Source: CAYONP01 sp964405335 (GTDB lineage Bacteria; Armatimonadota; UBA10988). Taken from it: a stretch of 64,000 nucleotides of DNA. This document shows, one piece after another, positions 25,998 to 35,347 of this stretch; positions within the stretch are counted from its first letter, which is position 1; the number at the start of each line of letters is the position of its first letter. Location of the stretch: assembly GCA_964405335.1 (NCBI GenBank), contig CAYONP010000019.1, positions 8,259 through 72,258 on the forward strand. The letters run 5' to 3'. The notes beneath the pieces are model-generated. The model was not told the DNA's origin. It ran no database searches and worked only from the letters and a program-made list of their open reading frames with translations. The translations under genes and the position numbers were made by a program.

Positions 25998-26495
25998 CTA
26001 CTCCTCCTCGTCCTCGTCCAGCTCGTCCTCGAACTCGTCAATGGCCTCGAGCGGTTCGGCGGCCAGCTCGTCTTCGAGCTCCTCGAGCGGCTCCTCGGCG
26101 GCGAGCACCTCGTCGAGCAGCTCCTCGGCCGCCGGCATCGGCGTCGGCTCGGCGCCCTCTTCGGCGGTGTAGACTCGGCCGGCGACGGTGATCTGGTCGA
26201 TGGTCACCTGCGTCAGGTCGGCCCGCGCGCCCCACCGGCGCGAGTAGCCCTTCTTCGCCTTGTACTTGAAGCCGTGGATCTTCTTCCCGCGGAACTGGCG
26301 GCGGACCGAGCCGGTAACCACCGCGTCGGCCACCGTCGGCGTGCCGACGACAATCTCGCCGTCGTCGGGCCGGACCAGCAGCACGCGGTCGAAGACCACT
26401 TCGCCGTCAACCTCGACCGGCAGCTTGTTGAGCGTGATGTAACGCCCCGGCTCCACCAAGTGCTGCTGCCCACCCGCCTCGATCACGGCGTACAT
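25998..26495 (-). CDS. rplU: Ribosomal protein bL21 with long acidic tail
   Basis: This 165-residue protein starts with the canonical MYAVIEAGGQQHLVEPG and contains the KIHGFKYKAKKGYSRRWG 23S-binding segment. The core ends near residue 108. About 55 further residues follow, very rich in Glu, Asp, Ala and Leu and ending in DELDEDEEE; bL21 is usually about 103 residues. The tail could contact other translation factors or simply be tolerated at the ribosome surface. The ATG at 26495 was chosen because it opens the family N-terminus. The gene heads the rpmA-obgE-proB-proA run and has a consensus promoter at 26536-26564. Confidence 0.95.
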   Translation of the reverse strand: MYAVIEAGGQQHLVEPGRYITLNKLPVEVDGEVVFDRVLLVRPDDGEIVVGTPTVADAVVTGSVRRQFRGKKIHGFKYKAKKGYSRRWGARADLTQVTIDQITVAGRVYTAEEGAEPTPMPAAEELLDEVLAAEEPLEELEDELAAEPLEAIDEFEDELDEDEEE

Positions 26496-26535
26496 CAGAC
26501 TGCTCCCGGCACGGCGATAGAGAATGCGAACCGGC

Positions 26536-26564
26536 ATGGTATCGGCCACCGGCCGATCTGTCAA
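26536..26564 (-). promoter_or_regulatory. Sigma-70-type promoter of rplU operon
   Basis: The minus strand reads TTGACA (26564-26559), a 17 nt spacer and TACCAT (26541-26536), giving a leader of about 33 nt before the rplU ATG. The -35 box is a perfect match. The divergent promoter for the EutN/lpt operon lies 40 nt away, so the two may share regulators. Confidence 0.75.
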
Positions 26565-26603
26565 CGACCGCGATGAACTAGCGCCAGACGCCCTTTCTGG
26601 CCG

Positions 26604-26632
26604 TTGCATCGTCGCGGTGGCGCTAGTACAAT
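26604..26632 (+). promoter_or_regulatory. Sigma-70-type promoter of EutN-lpt operon
   Basis: The plus strand reads TTGCAT (26604-26609), a 17 nt spacer and TACAAT (26627-26632). Transcription would start near 26639, about 15 nt before the ATG at 26654, with GGAG at 26643-26646 as ribosome-binding site. It is the only promoter-like sequence seen upstream of the five-gene run to 30626. Confidence 0.7.
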
Positions 26633-26653
26633 GCCGGCGGTCGGAGCTGCCGG

Positions 26654-26950
26654 ATGCGGCTGGGCAAGGTCGTGGGGACCGTCGTCGCCACCCAGAAGAC
26701 CGAGACGCTGGTGGGCAGCAAGCTGTTGATCGTGCAGGAGGTCGACCCGACCGACATGCAGCCGAAAGCGACCTTCACCGTCGCGGTCGATACCGTCGGC
26801 GTCGGCGCGCGTACCGGCGAGCTGGTGCTCACCGTCGCGGGTTCGAGCGCCCGCCTGACCGACATGACCGGCAACATGCCGGTCGACACGGCCATCATCG
26901 CCGTGGTCGACTCGGTCGAGATCTACGGTGCGCAGGTCTATCCGACCTGA
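26654..26950 (+). CDS. EutN/CcmL-family (BMC vertex) protein
   Basis: This 98-residue protein matches the EutN/CcmL family, whose members form pentamers that cap the vertices of bacterial microcompartments. Family hallmarks are MRLGKVVGTVVATQK at the N-terminus, LVGSKLLIVQEVD near residue 22, VAVDTVGVGARTGELVLTV near residue 47 and the closing PVDTAIIAVVDSVEI. It is full length for the family. No hexameric shell gene (BMC domain) or cargo enzyme is nearby, so the gene stands alone at the head of an lpt operon. The next gene starts 12 nt later. Either the rest of a microcompartment is elsewhere or this protein has another role. Confidence 0.88.
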   Translation: MRLGKVVGTVVATQKTETLVGSKLLIVQEVDPTDMQPKATFTVAVDTVGVGARTGELVLTVAGSSARLTDMTGNMPVDTAIIAVVDSVEIYGAQVYPT

Positions 26951-26962
26951 AGCGAGGTCCTG

Positions 26963-27519
26963 ATGCGTCGAGCCGCTGCGCTCCTGGCCACCATCATCGC
27001 CGCCGCCGCCTATGCCGCCGGCAATGACGAGCTGACCGGCGAGGTCCGCGCGGCCCAGGCGAACAGCTACTCGGTCGAGGGCGGGCGGTTCGTCGTCGAG
27101 CTCGAGGGCCAGGCGCACATCGTCGTTCGCCGGCTCGGCGCCAATGCAGCCGACGTGACCCTCGACGCCGACAAGATCACCGTTGTGGCGGGCGACACCG
27201 AAGAGGGCGAGCGGACCGTGCTGAAGTTCTTCGCCGCCGGCTCGGTGCACATCGACGGCAGCATGACCGACGCCGAGGCGGCCCGGACGCAGACGGTGGT
27301 GGCCGACTGCCTGCGGATTGAGTACAGCGCCACCGACGAGATCCTGCACCTGATCGGCTCGCCGGAGCAGCGGGTCACCGGCCGGTTCGTCGATCGCCTC
27401 GAGCCGAGCGAGGAGAACGGTCTCGAGGCGCCGACGCAGATGAGCCTCGACATCGACACTGTCACGTTCGATCTCCACCTCCGCGAGCGGCCCGCCGACG
27501 AAGAGCCCGGCCCGCCGCA

Positions 27520-27523
<4 letters not shown>
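26963..27523 (+). CDS. LptA/OstA-like periplasmic protein
   Basis: This 186-residue protein has a signal peptide (residues ~1-19, ending around AYAAG) and a repeated beta-strand pattern. It is called LptA-like mainly because it sits directly before lptB and two YjgP/YjgQ permeases. The weak motif DADKITVVAGD followed by GSVHIDGSM recalls the A-x-A-D beta-jellyroll turns of OstA/LptA. In that role it would carry LPS across the periplasm. GAGG lies about 6 nt before the ATG, and its stop overlaps lptB by 4 nt. LptC was not seen; it may be missing, or its role may be shared. Confidence 0.65.
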
Positions 27524-28286
<763 letters not shown>

Positions 28287-28290
<4 letters not shown>

Positions 28291-29453
28291 CCACCCGGCG
28301 CTGGCCGAAACGGCTCGATCTCTACCTCTTCGCCGAGGTGGCCGTGCCGTTCATCTACGCGCAGATCATCATGGCCGTGATGTTCATCGGCACCGAGGCG
28401 CTGACCGAGGCGGTCAAGCTGATCACCCGCCAGGGCCTGCCCGCCTGGGGCGTGTTCAAGCTGATGCTGCTCCGCTTCCCCTGGGCCGTCGGCTGGACCC
28501 TGCCGATGTCGACCGGCATGGCGGTCATTCTGGCCATCGGGCGGCTGTGCAAGGACACCGAGTACACCGCCATGATCGTCGGCGGCATGAGCTACCGGCG
28601 GATCATGTTCCCGATCACGACCTTCGCCCTGCTCGTCTCGGGGCTCGGGGTCTGGATCCAGGAGTGGGCCGGCCCGTCGGCGATGATGGCCTATGAGATG
28701 GGCAAGCTGAACCTCATCCGGGCGACCAGCGGGACCATCTTCGAGCCGCACCTGCGGCTCAACCCCTACGAGTCGGCGCAGCGGGTGACGCTCTCGGCCG
28801 CCGAACTCGACTTGACCCAGAGCGTCCTGAAGGATCCGGCGCTCGACATCTGGGAAGACGGCCACAAGAAGGCCTCGATCTGGGCCAAGACCGGCACCTG
28901 GGACGAGACCACCGGCCGCTGGATGCTGCACAACGGAGTGATCCTGTCGGCCGCCGACAAGGACTACTACCCGTACTGGAGCTTCGATTCGGTCACCGTC
29001 GCCGACATCACGCGCTACCTGCGCGCGCAGGGGATCAACGCCGGCATTGTGTTCGACAAGTCGCCCGAAGAGCTGAGCATCGAGACCACGAACAAGCCGG
29101 ACTATCTGACCTACAGCCAGATCCGCCAGCGGATCGAGGCCGACATCGCCGCCGGCAAGCCGGCCAACGAAATCGGCCGGGTGCAGATGTATCTGCATCG
29201 GCGCTGGACGCTGGGCACCAGCGCGCTGATCTTCGCGCTGGTCGGCGCGCCACTGGCGGTCCGCCCGCAGCGGGGCGCGTCGCTCGGTGGCGCCTTCGCC
29301 CTCGGGATTGCGCTGGTGGCGGTATACTATGTCACCTGGAACGCGACCACGGCGATCGCCGAGCGCGGCCAGGCGCCGGTTCTCTGGTCCTGGAGCACGA
29401 GCGTATTTGGGGTGATCGCCGGCCTGCTCCTCTCGCGGCGGGTGATCGACTAG
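28287..29453 (+). CDS. LptF/LptG-family permease (YjgP/YjgQ), first copy
   Basis: This 388-residue inner-membrane protein has three N-terminal helices, a periplasmic beta-jellyroll region (about residues 125-290) and three C-terminal helices, the standard LptF/LptG layout. Recognisable segments are LDLYLFAEVAVPF at the start, MFIGTEALTEAVKLI near residue 32, IGRLCKDTEYTAM near 86 and RVQMYLHRRW near 296. With the second copy it should form the LptFG dimer that works with LptB. Which copy is F and which is G cannot be decided by eye. The start overlaps the lptB stop. Confidence 0.92.
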
Positions 29454-29462
29454 GGGTGGCTC

Positions 29463-30626
29463 ATGGCGCGGCGCGGTCCGACGCGGTTTGACCGCTATGT
29501 CGTCCGCGAAGTGGCGACGCCGTTCCTGCTCGCCCAAGCCGTGCTGGTGGTCCTCTTCCTCGGCACGCAGGCGCTGACCGAGGCGGTGCAGATGGTCTCG
29601 CGCGAGCACCTGCCGGCATGGCCGGTGCTGCGACTCATGCTCTATCGCTTCCCCTGGGCGCTCGGCTACACGCTGCCGATGTCGGTTGGTCTGGCCACCG
29701 TCGTCGCGCTCGGCCGGCTTTGCCGCGACAGCGAGTATACCGCGATCATTGGCGCCGGCGTCGGGTTCCGCCGGCTGATGGTGCCCATCCTGGCCTTTGC
29801 CGGATGCGTGGCCGCCGTCGAGTTGTTCGTTCAGGAGTGGGCCGGTCCGGCCGGCATGGCGGCCTTCCGGCGCGGCGCCGACGAGCTGGTCCAAGCCGCG
29901 CGCGGGACGCGGCAGGAGGTCTTTGTTCGCCTGGACCGCCGCGACGGCCCGCAGCGGGTAACCCTTGCCGCGGCGGAGGTCGACGCCGGCCGCCGACGCA
30001 TGGCGCTGCCGCAACTCACCGTCTGGGACGGCACGCGCAAGCAGATCGAGATCACCGCCGCCGACGCGTTGTGGGACGAGACTCTCGCGCACTGGCTGCT
30101 GCGCGATGGTCGCCTGGAGGTGCTGCGGCCTGACGGCCTGCCCGCGGTGTGGGAGTTCGACGCCTGGACGGTCGAGCAACTCGAGCGCCTGCTGGCCGGA
30201 CTGGGCCTCGACCTCCATCTGCGGATGGACCGACCGCCGCGCGAGCTGGCCGACGCCGCCACCGACAAGCCAGACTACCTGACCTTCAGCCGCATTCGCT
30301 GGCGCATTCAGTATGATCGCGAACACGGCGTGCCGTCGTCCGAGGCAGCGCGCGTGCGGATGTACCTCCACCGGCGCTGGACGCTGGCCGCGAGCTGCCT
30401 GCTGTTTGCGCTGATGGGCGCGCCGCTGGCTGTGCGGCCCGAGCGGTCGGCGCGCTCCGAGGAGACTTTTCGCCTCGGCATCGGGCTGGTCATGGCCTAC
30501 TACGTGGTCTGGAACGCCACCACCGGCTTGGCCGAGACCGGCAGCCTGACCATCGTCTGGGCCTGGAGTAGCACGGCCATCGGCCTGATCGCCGGCCTGC
30601 TCCTGTCGCGGCGGGTGATCGACTGA
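29463..30626 (+). CDS. LptF/LptG-family permease (YjgP/YjgQ), second copy
   Basis: This 387-residue protein is a clear paralogue of the preceding gene. It has the same helix layout and matching segments (VLFLGTQALTEAVQM, LGRLCRDSEYTAI, RVRMYLHRRW, and an ending nearly identical to that of the first copy, GLLLSRRVID). It pairs with the first copy as the other half of LptFG. It starts 9 nt after the preceding stop. It is the last gene of the EutN-lpt run; the palindromic element at 30653-30745 follows and separates it from the convergent ylxP. Confidence 0.92.
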   Translation: MARRGPTRFDRYVVREVATPFLLAQAVLVVLFLGTQALTEAVQMVSREHLPAWPVLRLMLYRFPWALGYTLPMSVGLATVVALGRLCRDSEYTAIIGAGVGFRRLMVPILAFAGCVAAVELFVQEWAGPAGMAAFRRGADELVQAARGTRQEVFVRLDRRDGPQRVTLAAAEVDAGRRRMALPQLTVWDGTRKQIEITAADALWDETLAHWLLRDGRLEVLRPDGLPAVWEFDAWTVEQLERLLAGLGLDLHLRMDRPPRELADAATDKPDYLTFSRIRWRIQYDREHGVPSSEAARVRMYLHRRWTLAASCLLFALMGAPLAVRPERSARSEETFRLGIGLVMAYYVVWNATTGLAETGSLTIVWAWSSTAIGLIAGLLLSRRVID

Positions 30627-30652
30627 ACGCCGACGCGCAGTACGTACCGCCT

Positions 30653-30745
30653 CGGTAGGGCGCGCTCGCCGAGCGCGCCGAGCGAGGGTCAGCTTCTAGC
30701 TAGAGCCGACTGGTAGCCCGCGCTTTCGGCGAAAGCGCCCTACCG
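30653..30745. repeat. Composite palindromic repeat element
   Basis: An outer inverted repeat (CGGTAGGGCGC at 30653-30663 and GCGCCCTACCG at 30735-30745) encloses two perfect hairpins with 3 nt loops. One is GGCGCGCTC/GAGCGCGCC at 30659-30679 and the other GCGCTTTC/GAAAGCGC at 30720-30738. The element sits in the 160 nt gap between the convergent genes ending at 30626 and 30787. It looks like a BIME-type cluster of two facing repeat units. It has no U-tract but could act as an mRNA 3'-end stabiliser. Confidence 0.75.
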
Positions 30746-30786
30746 GACAGCGCCGAATGGACCGCGGCGGGCGCCGCTGCGGCTGC

Positions 30787-31095
30787 TCAGTCCTCGTCGC
30801 CCATCGGCTCGCCGGTGAGCACTTCGCTCTCGATGCGCACAATCTCGGCCGAGCAGTTCGATTCGGCGAAGTCGATCATCTGCTCGACCATGCGCGCCGC
30901 GAGCTTGCGGTCGCCCGAGACCAGCGCCGCGCCGATCTGCGCGCGGGTGTGGCTGTTCTGGTGGGCCACCTCGGCGACCGACGCTCCAAAGGTGTGGCGC
31001 AGGCGGTCGACCAAGCCGCGCACTACGTGCCGCTTCTCCTTCAGCGAGCGGCAGCCGTCGAGGCGCAGCTCGAGGGTCAGGATGCCGATGTGCAT
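30787..31095 (-). CDS. ylxP: YlxP/DUF503 family protein
   Basis: This 102-residue protein matches the DUF503/YlxP family, small alpha-beta proteins encoded next to infB in many bacteria. The opening MHIGILTLELRLDGCRSLKEKRHVV is diagnostic, and the NSHTRAQIGAALVSGDRKLA stretch fits. Its molecular role is not firmly known; ribosome-assembly functions have been proposed. The ATG at 31095 was chosen at the family N-terminus; the longer frame overlaps infB. rbfA and truB, which usually follow, are not present here. Confidence 0.92.
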   Translation of the reverse strand: MHIGILTLELRLDGCRSLKEKRHVVRGLVDRLRHTFGASVAEVAHQNSHTRAQIGAALVSGDRKLAARMVEQMIDFAESNCSAEIVRIESEVLTGEPMGDED

Positions 31096-31126
31096 GATTG
31101 GCCGGACCGCGGCGCGGTCCGTGGGC

Positions 31127-33169
<2,043 letters not shown>

Positions 33170-33196
33170 ACGATCCTCGACTTCTCCGCGCTGGGC

Positions 33197-33511
33197 TCAT
33201 GCGTCAGGAGTCATGGTGTCCTCCTCGCGCAACGGGCAGCTCGGTCGCTTCCGGTACAACTCCGCCGCGAGCTGCCGGCGGGTCTCGTCGTCGATGGTCA
33301 CCTGCAGCGACCGCTCCAACGCTCCACGCTCGAGCGCCAGCCGCAGGCACTCCTGCGCCGGCCCGATATAGGCGCCGCGCCCCGGCGCCTTCCCGCTCCA
33401 GTCAACTCGCACCAACCCGTCCGGCCCGCGCACAATCCGCACCAGGTCGCGCTTCGCCGCCGTCTTGCGGCACGCCGTGCAGGTCCGCCGCGGCGGCTGC
33501 CGGCGGCTCAT
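33197..33511 (-). CDS. ylxR: YlxR/DUF448 family protein
   Basis: This 104-residue basic protein has the YlxR fold signature RRTCTACRKTAAKRDLVRIVR and GRGAYIGPAQECL. The family is an RNA-binding protein encoded between nusA and infB; in some bacteria it is reported to affect RNase P or transcription. The C-terminus is extended by a short acidic stretch. Its ATG overlaps the nusA stop by 4 nt. Confidence 0.93.
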   Translation of the reverse strand: MSRRQPPRRTCTACRKTAAKRDLVRIVRGPDGLVRVDWSGKAPGRGAYIGPAQECLRLALERGALERSLQVTIDDETRRQLAAELYRKRPSCPLREEDTMTPDA

Positions 33512-34605
33512 CCCGGACCGCCCGCGGTCTCCGGCTGCGCCGGCTGCGGCGCGTTCGGGTCGTCGCCGAGCGCGATCTGCGTCTCGCTCCGAATGTCCAG
33601 CTTGAGGCCGGTCAGGCGTGCCGCCAGCCGCACGTTCTGACCGTTGCGGCCGATCGCCAGGCTCTGCTGGTCGTCCGGCACCACCACCGTCGCCGCCGTC
33701 CCGTCGGGCGTCATCGCCACGCGGCTGATCCGCGCCGGCGAGAGCGCCTCGCCGATGTAGGCCTTGGGATCCTCATGATAACGGATGATGTCGATCTTCT
33801 CGCTGCCCAGCTCGTTGGTCACCGCTTGGACGCGGCTGCCGCGATGCCCGACGCAGGCGCCGACCGGGTCGACATTCCCGTCGCGGCTGGCCACCGCCAC
33901 CTTCGAGCGCACGCCCGCCTCGCGGGCCAGGCTGACAATCTCGACCACGCCGTCGTGAATCTCGGGCACCTCGCGCTCGAACAGCCGGCGCAGCAGGTTG
34001 GGGTGGCTGCGCGAGACCACCACCGCCGGCGTGCGGCCCAGTTCGTCGACGCGTAGAATGTAGACCTCGAGCCGGTCGCCGAACCGGTAGTCGTCGCCGC
34101 GCATCTGCTCGCTGCGGGGCAGGATCGCCTCGGCCTTGCCCAGATTGGCAATCACGTTCCCGCGCTCGGTCCGCTGCACGGTGGCCGGCAGGATTTCGCC
34201 GACGCGGTCGATGTACTCGTCATAGACCAGCTTGCGCTCGACCTCGCGGATGCCCTGAACCATGACCTGCTTGACCGTCTGCGCCGCGATGCGGCCGAAG
34301 TCGTCGGGCGTGACGTCGATCTCCATCACGTCGTCGACCTCGGTCTCCGGGTCGATCTCCCGCGCCTCGCGCAGGCTGATCTGCGTGTCCGAATCGTCGA
34401 CCGTCTCGACGGCGACCTTGGCGGCGAAAACCCGAAACTGACAGAACGACGACTCGTCGAGCTCGACGGTGACTTCGGCCAGCGTGCCGACGTGCTTCTT
34501 GTAGCCGGCGGCAATCGCTTTTTGAAGGGTGTCGACGAGCTCGTCGAACGGAATGTCTTTCTCGCGCGCGAGCTGGTGCAGCGCTTCCGTCAAGTTGCCG
34601 TTCAT
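33508..34605 (-). CDS. nusA: Transcription factor NusA
   Basis: This 365-residue factor modulates RNA polymerase pausing, termination and antitermination. It has the NusA N-terminal domain (residues ~1-130), an S1 domain (about 133-200, with GEILPATVQR and SRSHPNLLRRLFEREVPE after it) and two KH domains (about 205-345, with VDPVGACVGHRGSRVQ and QSLAIGRNGQNVRLAARL). The acidic C-terminal repeats of E. coli NusA are absent, as in many phyla. The ATG at 34605 was chosen for its GGAGG 5 nt upstream. It is the second gene of the rimP operon and is likely to act on the leader hairpin at 35132-35158. Confidence 0.97.
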   Translation of the reverse strand: MNGNLTEALHQLAREKDIPFDELVDTLQKAIAAGYKKHVGTLAEVTVELDESSFCQFRVFAAKVAVETVDDSDTQISLREAREIDPETEVDDVMEIDVTPDDFGRIAAQTVKQVMVQGIREVERKLVYDEYIDRVGEILPATVQRTERGNVIANLGKAEAILPRSEQMRGDDYRFGDRLEVYILRVDELGRTPAVVVSRSHPNLLRRLFEREVPEIHDGVVEIVSLAREAGVRSKVAVASRDGNVDPVGACVGHRGSRVQAVTNELGSEKIDIIRYHEDPKAYIGEALSPARISRVAMTPDGTAATVVVPDDQQSLAIGRNGQNVRLAARLTGLKLDIRSETQIALGDDPNAPQPAQPETAGGPG

Positions 34606-34631
34606 GCGCACCTCCACCACCGCGACCGGGC

Positions 34632-35117
34632 TCAGTCGCCCCAGTCATAGACCACGTTCGCTTTCACCACTTCCGGCCAGGCGATGACCATGCTGCTGTC
34701 TTCCACCTCCACCCGCAGCAGCTCATCAGCGGCCTCGGTCAGGCGGCCGGTGACGGTCGCCTTGGCCCCATCGCGCCGGTAGGTCACCTTGACCTGCCGG
34801 CCGACGGCCCGCTCGCACGCCGTCCAGCGCGCCAGGGGCCGATCGACCCCGGGCGACGAAACCAGCAACCGATACGCGCCGCGCATCGGATCGAGGCGGT
34901 CCAGGTAGCGGCTCAGCCGGCGACTCACCTCGGCGCACTCGTCGACCGTGATGGTCCCCGGCGCGTCGCGATGATCGACCGCCACCTGGACCATCGCGCC
35001 GCGGCCGGCGCGCACGTCGCAGAGCACCAGCTCATAGCCGTCGGCGGCCAACAACGCCGCGAAGTCGGCCTCGATCTGCGCCCAGTCGGGCGCCGACTTG
35101 TCGGCTGGTGGCGCCAT
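34632..35117 (-). CDS. rimP: RimP, 30S ribosome maturation factor
   Basis: This 161-residue protein matches RimP (YhbC), which is needed for 30S subunit maturation. Recognisable segments are YELVLCDVRAGRG, ITVDECAEVSRRLSRYLD and YRLLVSSPGVDRPL, followed by the SH3-like C-terminal domain. The ATG at 35117 has TCGGAGG 5 nt upstream and is preferred to the ATG 21 nt earlier. It is the first gene of the rimP-nusA-ylxR-infB-ylxP operon. The promoter and attenuator-like hairpin lie directly upstream. Confidence 0.95.
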   Translation of the reverse strand: MAPPADKSAPDWAQIEADFAALLAADGYELVLCDVRAGRGAMVQVAVDHRDAPGTITVDECAEVSRRLSRYLDRLDPMRGAYRLLVSSPGVDRPLARWTACERAVGRQVKVTYRRDGAKATVTGRLTEAADELLRVEVEDSSMVIAWPEVVKANVVYDWGD

Positions 35118-35131
35118 ACCGCCTCCGACAG

Positions 35132-35158
35132 AAAACAAAAGCGCGGGCTAACCCACGC
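35132..35158 (-). terminator. Attenuator-like hairpin and U-tract in rimP leader
   Basis: On the minus strand the leader reads a 7 bp stem (GCGTGGG / CCCGCGC, one G-U pair) with a 4 nt loop, followed at once by TTTTGTTTT. This is the textbook shape of an intrinsic terminator. It lies between the promoter (35189-35217) and the rimP ATG (35117). A terminator there should either attenuate the operon or mark a short leader RNA. Autogenous control by NusA is an inference from the E. coli precedent for this operon. Confidence 0.75.
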
Positions 35159-35188
35159 TCAGGCACTGCCCAGGACCGTCCGCGAGGC

Positions 35189-35217
35189 AGTATAGCACAC
35201 CACCGGCGGTCGGGCAA
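35189..35217 (-). promoter_or_regulatory. Sigma-70-type promoter of rimP-nusA-infB operon
   Basis: The minus strand reads TTGCCC (35217-35212), a 17 nt spacer and TATACT (35194-35189). Transcription would start near 35182, giving a leader of about 65 nt that contains the terminator-like hairpin. The divergent promoter for the phosphodiester glycosidase gene is 61 nt away. Confidence 0.75.
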
Positions 35218-35278
35218 ATCGAGCACCATCCCGCTCGGAGAGCGGATCGGCCGCGCCTGCTGGCGATGTTGCGGAGGT

Positions 35279-35307
35279 TTGACACCGCCGCGGGCAGCGG
35301 TCATAAT
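35279..35307 (+). promoter_or_regulatory. Sigma-70-type promoter of phosphodiester glycosidase gene
   Basis: The plus strand reads TTGACA (35279-35284), a 17 nt spacer and CATAAT (35302-35307), a near-perfect sigma-70 promoter. The expected start near 35314 leaves about 34 nt before the GTG at 35348. This supports the GTG start over the much longer open frame. Confidence 0.8.
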
Positions 35308-35347
35308 CCGTCCGTTCGCCCCGACCTCGGGCGCGCGGGAGCAGCCG

